The notes: generated by a model not told the origin, from the sequence alone. A stretch of 64,000 bases of DNA from Streptomyces sp. NBC_01262 (GCF_036226365.1 NZ_CP108462.1:7038501-7102500), one strand, 5' to 3'; counted from the stretch's first letter, positions 17,608 to 25,738 are shown. Numbers and translations: made by a program.

Positions 17608-19719
17608 ATGGGGCCCGCAGGCTGGGACGACGACGAGGGCGCGCTCGTGGAGCACGCCTTCCGGCAGGCCTCGTTCTCGATGTCCGTGTTCGACATCGAG
17701 CAGCGGTATGTGCGGCTGAACGACGTGGCCTGCGAGGTGATGGGACTCGCCGAGGAGGCCCTGCGCGGCCACCCCTTCCCGCACGGCCTGCCCGAGGACG
17801 TGGATCAGCTCGGCACGCTGCGGGCGCTGCGCGACGTGGCCGCGACCGGCAAGCCCGCGCACTACGAGAGCTTCACGCGGGCGCCGTCCGGGATCCGCGA
17901 GCATGCGTGGAATCTGGAGCTGTGGCCGATCAGGGACGCGTCGGGAGAGGTCCGCGCGGTCGGAATGGCCGGGTTCGACAGCAGCGAGCAGCACTGGGCG
18001 CGGCAGCGCCTGGCGGTGCTGGACGAGGCGGCGGTCCGGATCGGGATGAGCCTGGACCTCGGCCGTACGGCGCAGGAGCTCGCCGAGCTGGTGGTTCCCC
18101 GGTTCGCGGACTTCGCCAGTGTGGACCTGCTGGAGGCCGTCATGCACGGCGAGGAGCCCTCGGCCGGGCCGCTGGACGCCACCGTCGTGCTGCGCCGGGT
18201 GGCGCACCTTTCCACCCAGCAGGGGACCCCCGAGGCCGTGGTCGGGCTGGGCGCGACCGATGCCTACCCTCCGTACTCACCCGCCGCCCGGGCGTTGCAC
18301 TCCGGGCAGGCGGTGCTGAGCGGGAGCGGCGACCCGGACTTCGACCGGTGGATCGCCGGGGTGCCGGCCCGGGCGGAGAAGCTGCGCGGTGTCGTCGTCA
18401 CCTCGCTGCTCGCGGTGCCGCTGATGGCCCGCGGCACCACGCTGGGGGTCGCGGTGCTGCTGCGCAGCCGGCCCGACGCCTTCAACCAGGACGACTTCCT
18501 GCTGGCCAGGGAACTGGCCAGCAGGGCGGCCGTGTGCGTGGACAACGCCCGCCGCTACACCCGCGAGCGCACCACCGCGCTCGCCCTGCAGAAGAGCCTG
18601 CTGCCGCACGGGCCGACCCGGCAGTCCGCGGCGGAGGTGGCCTGCCGCTATCTGCCCGCGGACTCGCGGGCGGGCATCGGCGGCGACTGGTTCGACATCA
18701 TCCCGCTCTCGGGGGCGCGGGTCGGCCTGGTGGTGGGCGACGTGGTCGGCCACGGGATCCAGGCGTCGGCGACCATGGGCAGGCTGCGCACCGCCGTGCA
18801 GACCCTCGCCGACGTCGACCTGCCGCCGGACGAGCTTCTGGCACACCTGGACGACCTGGTCCTCAGGCTCGGCGGCGACGACGAGAACGACGACGCGGAC
18901 TCCGGCACCGGGGACACCGGAACGACGGGGGAGACCGGGGCGACCTGCCTGTACGCCGTCTACGATCCGGTGTCGCGCACGCTGACCGCCGCCAGCGCGG
19001 GCCATCCGCCTCCCGTCGTGGTCCTGCCGGACGGCACGACGGAGGTGCTGCGGCTCAGCGCCGGGCCGGTGCTGGGTGTCGGCGGGCTGCCCTTCGAGGC
19101 CACCGAGCGGGTGCTGCCGGAGGGCAGCCTCATCGCGCTCTTCTCGGACGGACTGGTGGAGTCCGCCGGCCACGATCCGGACCTCGGGATCACCCGGCTG
19201 TGCGAGCTGCTGGCCGACCGGGACGCCTCACTGGAGACCTGCTGCGACCGGGTGATCACCACCCTGCTCCCGGAGGACCCCAGCGACGACGTCGCCCTCG
19301 TGCTGGCGCGCACCAGGGCGCTGGACGCCGACCACGTCCGCGTCTGGGATCTGCCCTCCGACGTCACGGTCGTCGCCGACGCCCGCAGGCTCGCCGCCGA
19401 GCAACTGGAGGCCTGGGGCCTGGTGGAGGCCGGATTCGTCACCGAACTGGTCGTCAGCGAACTGGTCACCAACGCCATCCGCTACGGCGCCGATCCGATC
19501 CAGCTCCGCCTGATCTACGACCGCACCCTCATCTGCGAGGTCTCCGACGGCAGCTCCACCTCGCCGCACCTGCGCCGGGCCCGGATCTTCGACGAGGGCG
19601 GCCGCGGCTTGCTCCTGGTCGCCCAGCTCACCACCCGCTGGGGAACCCGCCACGCCGCGAACGGCAAGACCATCTGGACCGAACAGGCGCTGGAGCCGAT
19701 TTCGCAGCCAGCCGGGTGA
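17608..19719 (+). CDS. PAS-GAF-PP2C phosphatase with C-terminal HATPase (SpoIIE/RsbU-type)
   Basis: 703 residues from ATG 17608. A PAS sensor spans about 12-130, a GAF domain about 140-315, and a PP2C/SpoIIE phosphatase about 330-560 with metal motifs GGDWFD, GDVVGHG and SDGLVE. A C-terminal RsbW-like kinase (about 575-700) has ELVTNAIRYG and GGRGLLLV nucleotide-binding motifs. This is the common Streptomyces design for partner-switching control of an alternative sigma factor: the phosphatase dephosphorylates an anti-anti-sigma factor and the HATPase can phosphorylate it or bind sigma. No anti-anti-sigma gene lies next to it; the SigB-type sigma at 40769 is 21 kb away. Stimulus unknown. Confidence 0.88.
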   Translation: MGPAGWDDDEGALVEHAFRQASFSMSVFDIEQRYVRLNDVACEVMGLAEEALRGHPFPHGLPEDVDQLGTLRALRDVAATGKPAHYESFTRAPSGIREHAWNLELWPIRDASGEVRAVGMAGFDSSEQHWARQRLAVLDEAAVRIGMSLDLGRTAQELAELVVPRFADFASVDLLEAVMHGEEPSAGPLDATVVLRRVAHLSTQQGTPEAVVGLGATDAYPPYSPAARALHSGQAVLSGSGDPDFDRWIAGVPARAEKLRGVVVTSLLAVPLMARGTTLGVAVLLRSRPDAFNQDDFLLARELASRAAVCVDNARRYTRERTTALALQKSLLPHGPTRQSAAEVACRYLPADSRAGIGGDWFDIIPLSGARVGLVVGDVVGHGIQASATMGRLRTAVQTLADVDLPPDELLAHLDDLVLRLGGDDENDDADSGTGDTGTTGETGATCLYAVYDPVSRTLTAASAGHPPPVVVLPDGTTEVLRLSAGPVLGVGGLPFEATERVLPEGSLIALFSDGLVESAGHDPDLGITRLCELLADRDASLETCCDRVITTLLPEDPSDDVALVLARTRALDADHVRVWDLPSDVTVVADARRLAAEQLEAWGLVEAGFVTELVVSELVTNAIRYGADPIQLRLIYDRTLICEVSDGSSTSPHLRRARIFDEGGRGLLLVAQLTTRWGTRHAANGKTIWTEQALEPISQPAG

Positions 19720-19763
19720 AAACGGGATTTCGCGCGTATGTCGGCAACCGCAGGGGGTGCATA

Positions 19764-19798
19764 TTCGTACTGTCCGATGAGTCGTCGGACAGTACGAA
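19764..19798. promoter_or_regulatory. Perfect 14-bp inverted repeat upstream of glycosyltransferase-methyltransferase gene
   Basis: TTCGTACTGTCCGA, a 7-nt loop, then TCGGACAGTACGAA. It starts 44 bp past the phosphatase stop and ends 35 bp before the next ATG. It is less GC-rich than the terminators here and has no U-run, so an operator for a dimeric regulator or a leader hairpin is as likely as a terminator. Confidence 0.6.
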
Positions 19799-19833
19799 CA
19801 CGCACCGACAGCCACCCAGGCAGGTACCAGAAG

Positions 19834-21108
19834 ATGACGTCTTCCCCCACGCCGAAGTTCTCCGTCTTCACCCCCAGCCACCGACCTCGTTTCCTGGACG
19901 AGTGCCTCGCGACCCTGCAAGCGCAGACCCGCTCCGACTGGGAGTGGATCGTGCTCCTCAACAGCGGTGCGCGATGGCGGCCGCGACACCCCGACGACCG
20001 GGTCCGGGTGGAGATCGCGGACGACATCCGGGGGGTCGGCGCCGCCAAGCGCCGAGCCTGCGAACTGGCCCGCGGAGAGATCCTCGTCGAGCTCGACCAC
20101 GACGACCTGCTGGCGAAGGACTGCCTGGCGGAACTGGCCACGGCCTTCGACGAGAATCCCGAGGTCGTCTTCGTCTACAGCCACTTCGCCCAGGTCACCG
20201 AGGACGGAGGCCGGGACGACACGCGGTTCAACGAGGCCCATGGCTGGCAGTACGAGGAGGTGGATGTCGACGGCCGCCGCTTCCTGCAAGCCACCGCCAT
20301 GGCGCCGACGCCGCACAACGTCTCGTACATCTGGTACGCCCCCAACCATGTGCGCGCGTTCCGCAAGGACGCCTACGAGCAGGTCGGCGGTTACGACGCC
20401 ACCCGAATGGTCCTGGACGACCAGGACCTGATGTGCCGTCTGTTCCAGGTGGGGGACTTCCACCGGATCAACCGCTGCCTGTACCTCCAGCGGATCCATC
20501 CCCACAACACGCAGAGCGACACGGAGACCAACGCGCACATCCAGCGCGAGACCATCGCCCTCTACGACAAGTACGTCGAGGCCAACGCGCTCGCCTGGAC
20601 CAAACGGCGCGGGCTGCTCGCACTGGACCTGGGCGCCGCGCACCGCAAGGCCGACGGCTATCTGGGAGTGGACCAGTACGCCGTGGACGGCGTCGACATC
20701 GTCGCGACACTGCCCGGGCCGCTGGATCTCGGTGACGACTCGGTCGGCCTGGTCCGGGCCGTGGACTTCCTGGAGCACGTGCCGGCGAAGGTCCCCCTGA
20801 TCAACGAGCTGTACCGCCTGCTGGCGCCGGGCGGGATGCTCCTTGTCCGGACTCCCAGCTCTGACGGCCGGGGCGCGTATCAGGATCCGACACATGTCGC
20901 CTTCTACAACGAGAACTCCTTCTGGTACTACACCGACAATCAGTACCGCGTGTTCGTGCCGGAACTTCAGGCCCGGTTCCAGAGCTCACGGCTGGTCACC
21001 TATTTCCCGACCGACTGGCACTCCAGGAACCACATCTCCTACGTGCAGGCGAATCTGATCGCGGTGAAGGAAGGAGCCGAGCGCAGCGGCGGGCTCCTGC
21101 TGGTGTGA
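19834..21108 (+). CDS. Bifunctional glycosyltransferase (GT2) / class I methyltransferase
   Basis: 424 residues from ATG 19834. The first 235 residues are a GT2 domain (FSVFTPSHRPRFL, EILVELDHDDLL as DxD, VLDDQDLMCRL as the base motif). From about 255 a small SAM-dependent methyltransferase follows: LLALDLGAAHRKADGYLGVD is the glycine-rich SAM loop, VRAVDFLEHVP and LLAPGGMLLVRTPS the following strands. One protein would add a sugar and then methylate the product or the acceptor, as in wall-glycan or glycolipid modification clusters. A perfect inverted repeat lies just upstream and a strong hairpin just downstream, so the gene is a single-gene transcription unit. Acceptor unknown. Confidence 0.85.
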   Translation: MTSSPTPKFSVFTPSHRPRFLDECLATLQAQTRSDWEWIVLLNSGARWRPRHPDDRVRVEIADDIRGVGAAKRRACELARGEILVELDHDDLLAKDCLAELATAFDENPEVVFVYSHFAQVTEDGGRDDTRFNEAHGWQYEEVDVDGRRFLQATAMAPTPHNVSYIWYAPNHVRAFRKDAYEQVGGYDATRMVLDDQDLMCRLFQVGDFHRINRCLYLQRIHPHNTQSDTETNAHIQRETIALYDKYVEANALAWTKRRGLLALDLGAAHRKADGYLGVDQYAVDGVDIVATLPGPLDLGDDSVGLVRAVDFLEHVPAKVPLINELYRLLAPGGMLLVRTPSSDGRGAYQDPTHVAFYNENSFWYYTDNQYRVFVPELQARFQSSRLVTYFPTDWHSRNHISYVQANLIAVKEGAERSGGLLLV

Positions 21109-21117
21109 CGGCTCACC

Positions 21118-21156
21118 CTCCGGCGGCTCACCCTCTTGCGGGGTGAGCCGCCGGAG
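21118..21156 (+). terminator. Strong hairpin terminator
   Basis: Perfect 16-bp stem CTCCGGCGGCTCACCC / GGGTGAGCCGCCGGAG with a 7-nt loop, 9 bp after the glycosyltransferase-methyltransferase stop. A truncated direct copy of the left arm (GGCTCACCCT) precedes it. Confidence 0.85.
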
Positions 21157-21308
21157 GCGTTTCCGCGTCCTCGTCGATCCCGGCGGAGGGGGTCTGATTC
21201 CCCGAACGGGTCACTTAGCGTGCGCGCTGATCTACGCCAAGTAACCATGAGTTCGTCGCCCCTGGACCTTGGGGCGGTTTCCCCTTCCCTTCTCACAAAG
21301 GTGAACTG

Positions 21309-22439
21309 ATGAGTGATCGATCCAGCCGGTCCATATCCAGCCGGATGCGTCGTCAGCGGTTTTGGGGCCTTGCCGGCGGAGTAACGATGGCCAGTGCCAT
21401 CTTCGCTGGCGCAACAGGCGTAGGAGTGGCGGACGCGGCGACGAACAGCCAGTTCGCCGCCCACCAGACTCTCGGCAGGACCGGCGGCACCCCGTGCTTC
21501 ACCCAGCCGTGGCTGTGCGGCCACGGGGACCACGGGGACCACGGGGACCACGGCGACCACGGCGACCACGGCGACCACGACGGCCGCGTGGGTCCTCAGG
21601 GCCCTCAGGGCGCTCAGGGCGCTCAGGGCGCTCAGGGCGCTCAGGGTGCCCAGGGCGCTCAGGGCGCACAGGGTGCCAACGGAACTCAGGGTGCTGACGG
21701 CGCCCAGGGTGCTGACGGTGCCCAGGGCGCGCAGGGCGCGCAGGGAGCCCAGGGCGCGCAGGGAGCCCAGGGCGCCCAGGGCGCTCAGGGTGCCCAGGGC
21801 GCTCAGGGTGCCCAGGGCGCTCAGGGCGCTCAGGGCGCTAACGGAACTCAGGGTATTGACGGCGCTCAGGGTGCTCAGGGCGCGCAGGGCGCTCAGGGCG
21901 CTGACGGTGCTCAGGGCGCGCAGGGCGCTCAGGGTGCCCAGGGCGCTCAGGGTGCCCAGGGCGCACAGGGCGCTGACGGAACTCAGGGTGCTGACGGTGC
22001 TCAGGGCGCGCAGGGTGCTCAGGGCGCGCAGGGTGCTCAGGGCGCGCAGGGTGCTCAGGGCGCGCAGGGCGCCCAGGGTGCTGACGGTGCTCAGGGTGCT
22101 CAGGGTGCTCAGGGTGCTCAGGGCGCGCAGGGCGCCCAGGGCGCGCAGGGTGCTCAGGGTGCTCAGGGTGCCCAGGGCGCTCAGGGCGGACTGGCGGCCA
22201 CTCAGCAGGTCCTGGGCGACGTCCAGACCGGGGTAACCCTTGGGGTGGCGGTCACCTCGAACGCGACCTGCCCGGTTGGAACGGTGCTGCTGGGCGGAGG
22301 GTTCCGTCTCATCGGCGTGCCCCTCCTTCTGCGAGTCACTGACAACAGCAGGGATAGCGTGCTCGCCAACCAGTGGAACGTGACGGCCTTCCTGCCTGTT
22401 GGAGGCACGGTGCAGGCTGTCGCGGAGTGCACCGTTTGA
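21309..22439 (+). CDS. Secreted collagen-like protein with Gly-Ala-Gln repeats
   Basis: 376 residues. A signal peptide (basic RMRRQR, hydrophobic to about 42, ending VADAA) is followed by a short globular part, then six GDH triplets (about 70-88). About 65 collagen-type Gly-X-Y triplets come next, nearly all Gly-Ala-Gln with scattered GAD, GAN, GTQ, GID and GPQ (about 95-295). The last 80 residues (from GLAATQQVLGDV) are a compact beta-rich domain with two cysteines, possibly a trimerisation or anchoring head. Bacterial collagens normally have Pro in X/Y; this one has almost none, so triple-helix stability would rest on Gln and charge contacts. RBS AAAGGTG precedes ATG 21309. Function unknown; surface fibre or adhesion is a guess. 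Confidence 0.85.
   Translation: MSDRSSRSISSRMRRQRFWGLAGGVTMASAIFAGATGVGVADAATNSQFAAHQTLGRTGGTPCFTQPWLCGHGDHGDHGDHGDHGDHGDHDGRVGPQGPQGAQGAQGAQGAQGAQGAQGAQGANGTQGADGAQGADGAQGAQGAQGAQGAQGAQGAQGAQGAQGAQGAQGAQGAQGANGTQGIDGAQGAQGAQGAQGADGAQGAQGAQGAQGAQGAQGAQGADGTQGADGAQGAQGAQGAQGAQGAQGAQGAQGAQGADGAQGAQGAQGAQGAQGAQGAQGAQGAQGAQGAQGGLAATQQVLGDVQTGVTLGVAVTSNATCPVGTVLLGGGFRLIGVPLLLRVTDNSRDSVLANQWNVTAFLPVGGTVQAVAECTV
21598..22190 (+). repeat. Nine-base tandem repeat array encoding Gly-Ala-Gln
   Basis: About 66 tandem copies of GGC/GGT-GCT/GCC/GCG-CAG, in frame with the collagen-like protein. Wobble-base variants recur in blocks of 18 to 36 bases, suggesting expansion by slippage or unequal crossover. 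Confidence 0.9.
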
Positions 22440-22476
22440 CCCGGAGTCGTGAAGCGGATCTCCGCTGACGTCCGGA

Positions 22477-22531
22477 AGCCGGTCCTGGTCGCGAAGCCAT
22501 CGTGCCTCGCGGTCAGGACCGGCTCGTTTTT
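22477..22531. terminator. Bidirectional terminator with T-run
   Basis: An 18-bp stem with two mismatches (AGCCGGTCCTGGTCGCGA / TCGCGGTCAGGACCGGCT), 12-nt loop, followed on the plus strand by CGTTTTT. It lies between the convergent collagen-like and GH5 genes. Confidence 0.85.
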
Positions 22532-22534
22532 CCG

Positions 22535-23566
22535 CTAGCGGCCCCAGGCCCACGCCAGCCGGTCGGCGCCGGAGGGGTTGGTGGTGGCCAGCCAGGGCTT
22601 GTCGGTGCTGCCGATCAGGGTTTCCATGCTGTACGTGTCGCCGGTGCGCAGGCCGGGCCAGTAGACCGAGCCCATGTGCAGCGCCCGGAAGAGGTCGGTG
22701 TCGGCCTGGATGAAGGAGATCTCGTTGTTGCCGGTGTTGGGCCCGTTGTAGTTCAGACCGGTGGTCATGGAGGCGCCGAACTCGTCGGCGACGGTGCGCC
22801 AGGCGCAGTCGCCCAGGCGGGCCTTGAGGTCGGTGGTCCACTCGTCGTACGTACGGTTGCCCCAGAAGCCGTAGTGGTGCAGGGAGAGGTACGTGCCCTT
22901 CAGGCGGGGGTCGGCGCAGACGGAGACGACGCTGTCGTTGTAGCCGCTGCCGCTGACGAATATGCGGTCGCGCGGGACGGCGGGGAAGGTCTGGATCCAC
23001 TGCGCGGCGACGTCCGCCCACTCGGCGGGGGTGTAGCCGTGCGGTTCGTTCATCGGCTCGAAGTAGACCCGCTGGTTCTTGGCGTAGGCGCGGGTGACGG
23101 TGGTCCACATCGGCCAGTAGGTGGCGGTGTCGTCGATCAGGCCGTCCTTCTCGGCGTCCGTGCCCTCCCAGTAGGAGACGATCACCTTGAAGTTCTGCCG
23201 GGTGGCGGCGTCGATGACGGCCCGGTAGGAGTGCCAGTGCGAGCTGTTGACGGTGTAGGGGTTGATCGGGAGCCGGACGGTGTTGGCGCCGAGGTTGGCG
23301 CGGAAGGCGGCGATGATGCGGCTCGCCTTGCCGTACGTGGTGGCGTAGTCGTCGGAGAGGGACAGCCCGGACAGCACCAGCGGGTCGTTCGCGAAGTTGT
23401 CGCGGGGGTCGGCCCAGTTCACGCCTTTGAACTGGCTGGTGTTCGGTGCGGTCGCGGATGCCGGCGCTGCCGGTGCGGCGGCCGAGGCGGAGGGCTGGAG
23501 GCCGGCGCACAGAGCGGCGGCGCTGGCTACGGCTACGGCGGCGTTGACCAGCGTGCGGATGGGCAT
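22535..23566 (-). CDS. Secreted GH5-family glycoside hydrolase
   Basis: 343 residues. The Sec signal peptide ends near SASA (about 29). The (beta/alpha)8 fold of GH5 is recognised by FKGVNWADP, NTVRLPINP, the acid/base Glu174 in FEPMNEPHG, SLHHYG, and the nucleophile Glu262 in ADEFGAS. Family members cleave beta-1,4-glucans, mannans or related glycans; the exact substrate cannot be told. There is no carbohydrate-binding module. ATG 23566 has GAAGGTG upstream. A 14-bp LacI-type palindrome sits 20-33 bp upstream of the start, suggesting sugar-responsive repression. Confidence 0.9.
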   Translation of the reverse strand: MPIRTLVNAAVAVASAAALCAGLQPSASAAAPAAPASATAPNTSQFKGVNWADPRDNFANDPLVLSGLSLSDDYATTYGKASRIIAAFRANLGANTVRLPINPYTVNSSHWHSYRAVIDAATRQNFKVIVSYWEGTDAEKDGLIDDTATYWPMWTTVTRAYAKNQRVYFEPMNEPHGYTPAEWADVAAQWIQTFPAVPRDRIFVSGSGYNDSVVSVCADPRLKGTYLSLHHYGFWGNRTYDEWTTDLKARLGDCAWRTVADEFGASMTTGLNYNGPNTGNNEISFIQADTDLFRALHMGSVYWPGLRTGDTYSMETLIGSTDKPWLATTNPSGADRLAWAWGR

Positions 23567-23585
23567 GGCGGCTGCACCTTCTCGA

Positions 23586-23599
23586 TGTTTGCGCTAACA
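23586..23599. promoter_or_regulatory. LacI-family-type operator
   Basis: TGTTTGCGCTAACA, a near-perfect palindrome with the central CG and TGTT/AACA arms common in operators of actinobacterial LacI-family sugar regulators. Placed immediately upstream of the GH5 ribosome site, where binding would block transcription. No LacI gene is in the window. Confidence 0.65.
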
Positions 23600-23664
23600 C
23601 GGTCGACTGGGCTGCGAGTTTGGTTGCGCCCGCGTGAATCTGTCAAGCGTGTTGCGGAGAGGTT

Positions 23665-24762
23665 TCAAGCCGTGTCGGCAGCGGTAGTTGACCCGCTCGT
23701 GAGCGCGTGGACGGTGAGGGCCGCGGCGAGGGTGTTCAGGCCGCCGAGGGTGTCCGTGGGCTGGCCGGTGAGCTGGGATATCCGCTCCAGGCTCCGGTCG
23801 AGGGTGTCGCGGTGGATACCGAGGGCTTCGCAGGCGCGGGTGTGCGCGCCGTCCGCGGCGATGAGCGCGCCGAGGGTCTTCCACAACTCGGGGTGTGCCG
23901 CCAGGGGTTCGATGATCTGCAGGAGCCGCCGCAGGACGGTGGGGGTGCGGGCGGCGGCGTACTGGGGGAGGACGTCGTCGAGTTGGTAGACCCCCGGAGG
24001 GGAGGCGAGGGCGACGGCGAGGATGGTCGCGCAGATGTCGTCGGCGACGCTCTGGTCGTCCCGGGTCTCCGGGAGGGGCTGCCAGTGCACCGCGATCCAG
24101 GCGTCACCCGCCAGATCGGGGTGGGCCCGGCGGGCCAGGTCGGCCGCCTCCTGCTGGCTTTCGGCGGGTACGAGGACGTAGACGCCGTCCGTGCAGCGCA
24201 GGACGACCACATCGGGACCGGCGTGGCGCCGGAAGATGCCGTCGACGTCCGTCGCGCCGCAGCCGGGCGCCCTGACGGCCATGACCGCGTAGGCCGCCGC
24301 GGACTGCCGTGCGGCGGGGCCGGTGGGGCCGGTGGGGCCGGTGGGGCTCCGGTGTCCCGGCGGGGGAGGGGCGGTCGCCGCGCGGTCCCGCAGGAAGCCG
24401 GCGCTCAGCTCGTTGGCGACGCGGCGGCCGGCGTCGCCGAGCCGGAGCGCCATGACCTCACGGGACAGGGCGTCGGGCTGGTTGCGGCCGCCGAGGATCC
24501 GGTCAAGCAGACGCTGGGTCATGGTCCGCACCTCGGCGAGCAGGTCGTCGACGGACTCCCCGCGCGAGGCCCACGCCTCGCCCTCGGCGCGGATCCGGGC
24601 GGCGGTCTGTTCGCTCCACTCGCCCTCGCCGGAGATCACCTCCGTGAAGGCCGAGAAGATCTCCCAGCTCAGCGCCCGGCGGGCTTCCTCCGGATCGCTC
24701 TCGGGGGCGGCGAACGGAGGATGGAAACCGGCGGTTCTCAAGGGCAGCGGATGCGTCGTCAT
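23665..24762 (-). CDS. PucR/CdaR-type regulator with C-terminal helix-turn-helix
   Basis: 365 residues from ATG 24762, 4 bp behind the stop of its upstream paralogue. The N-terminal half is a helical sensor-like region (about 25-130, WSEQTAARIRAEGEAW), then a Gly-Thr-Pro linker and a GGDEF-like middle (about 150-250). The last 100 residues match the PucR HTH_30 domain (GVYQLDDVL, ACEALGIHRDTLDRSLERI). Such regulators act as activators responding to metabolites. The C-terminal 100 residues are clearly homologous to the next gene, so the two arose by duplication. An in-frame extension upstream overlapping the neighbour is rejected. Confidence 0.83.
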   Translation of the reverse strand: MTTHPLPLRTAGFHPPFAAPESDPEEARRALSWEIFSAFTEVISGEGEWSEQTAARIRAEGEAWASRGESVDDLLAEVRTMTQRLLDRILGGRNQPDALSREVMALRLGDAGRRVANELSAGFLRDRAATAPPPPGHRSPTGPTGPTGPAARQSAAAYAVMAVRAPGCGATDVDGIFRRHAGPDVVVLRCTDGVYVLVPAESQQEAADLARRAHPDLAGDAWIAVHWQPLPETRDDQSVADDICATILAVALASPPGVYQLDDVLPQYAAARTPTVLRRLLQIIEPLAAHPELWKTLGALIAADGAHTRACEALGIHRDTLDRSLERISQLTGQPTDTLGGLNTLAAALTVHALTSGSTTAADTA

Positions 24763-24766
24763 GTCA

Positions 24767-25399
24767 TCAGGCCTCGGCCCCGGCGGACCCCCGGGCACCG
24801 GCGTACTCGGGCACGCGGAGCATGGCGTACGCCGCGAGCGCCGAGCACAGGGTCTGGAGCCCGCGCACCTGGGTCGGCGAGTGGCCGGTGAGGTACTCGA
24901 TCCGCCGGAGCCGGTAGTCGATGGTGCTGCGGTGGATGATGAGTTCGCAGGCGGCCCGGGCGCGGTTGCCGTCCGCGGCGATCAGCGCTTCAAGGGTCTT
25001 CAGCAGATCCGGCTGGGTGACCACCGGCACGATCAGCTTCGCCAGGTGCCGGGACACCTCCGGGCTGTTCGCCACCGCGCACTCCACGGCGACGTCGTCG
25101 AGCCGGTACACCCCCGGCCCCCGCTTCAGCGCGGACACCGCCTTCAGGACGTCCTCGACCTCCCGTACGGCACCGTCCAGATCCTCGCCCGGTCGCCAGG
25201 CGACCGCGACCCGCACCTGGTCGCCGCGGGATTCCCGGATCTTCAGCGCCAGCCACAGGGCCCGCTGCGGGTCCTCGGCGGGCGCCGCGTCCAGTACGTG
25301 GCCGATCCGGCCGATGGTCTGGATCCCGAAGGCGGCCCAGGCTGAGGTCGAGGTCGAGGTCGAGGTCGAGGCGAATCCGGGAGCGAGACGAGGCTGCAT
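24767..25399 (-). CDS. Short PucR-type HTH regulator, paralogue of the next gene
   Basis: 210 residues from ATG 25399; the frame is open further upstream (to 25705) but that part has poor codon bias and no ribosome site, so it is left out. It retains only the middle and C-terminal parts of the PucR design: GVYRLDDVAVE, KTLEALIAADGNRARAACEL and RSTIDYRLRRIEYLTGH. The N-terminal sensor present in the downstream paralogue is absent, replaced by a short (ST)n tract encoded by a hexanucleotide repeat. The pair is divergent from the secreted-protein trio at 25823-27852 across a 423-bp region and may regulate it. Confidence 0.75.
   Translation of the reverse strand: MQPRLAPGFASTSTSTSTSAWAAFGIQTIGRIGHVLDAAPAEDPQRALWLALKIRESRGDQVRVAVAWRPGEDLDGAVREVEDVLKAVSALKRGPGVYRLDDVAVECAVANSPEVSRHLAKLIVPVVTQPDLLKTLEALIAADGNRARAACELIIHRSTIDYRLRRIEYLTGHSPTQVRGLQTLCSALAAYAMLRVPEYAGARGSAGAEA
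25344..25370 (-). repeat. GAGGTC hexanucleotide microsatellite inside the short PucR gene
   Basis: Four and a half tandem GAGGTC units, coding for alternating Ser-Thr near the N-terminus of the regulator. Copy number could vary by slippage; each unit keeps the frame. Confidence 0.8.
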
Positions 25400-25492
25400 G
25401 GGCGGTCGGGGCCCTTCGTTCAGGGGGAACGCGGTGATGCACAACCCAACAGCCCGTCCATCACGGCAGCATCTGCACACCATGGGAGTTCC

Positions 25493-25571
25493 ATCAGAGC
25501 GCCCACGGGCGCGGCAGCGCTCTGATCTCACTCTGATGAAACTCTGAGAGGATTCTGGGCATTTCTCTGAT
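25493..25571. promoter_or_regulatory. Cluster of CTCTGAT motifs (candidate operator array)
   Basis: ATCAGAGCGC (25493) and GCGCTCTGAT (25517) form a 10-bp inverted repeat with 14-nt spacing. Further direct copies follow: CTCTGAT at 25531, CTCTGAG at 25542 and CTCTGAT at 25565. The regular 11-bp and 23-bp steps (one and two helical turns) suggest cooperative binding of a regulator on one DNA face. Confidence 0.55.
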
Positions 25572-25738
25572 GCAACACTGATCACCCCGGCGGGGGTGTG
25601 CTGTCTAATGATGACAACGCCTTCAAAGCGCTGCCTGAATTCATGGTTTCCTGAATTCGAGCAGTGCCTTTTCGGCATTCCCTGAAATTCCTGGCCCCAG
25701 TTCACTCGGAATTAACTTAATGCTTTTCTGATTTCCCA

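Noticed and set aside
17907..20735. 942-residue plus frame running through the phosphatase and glycosyltransferase genes
   Set aside because: It is out of frame with both clear genes and passes over the palindrome at 19764; low-complexity Arg/Gly composition.
21598..22190. CRISPR-like periodic repeat
   Set aside because: The period is 9 bases with no unique spacers and it keeps the reading frame of a secreted protein.
21039..23600. 853-residue minus-strand open frame across the collagen-like gene
   Set aside because: It reads the complement of the GAQ repeat as Ala-Leu-Ser-Thr runs and crosses a terminator and the GH5 gene in another frame; a GC-driven shadow.
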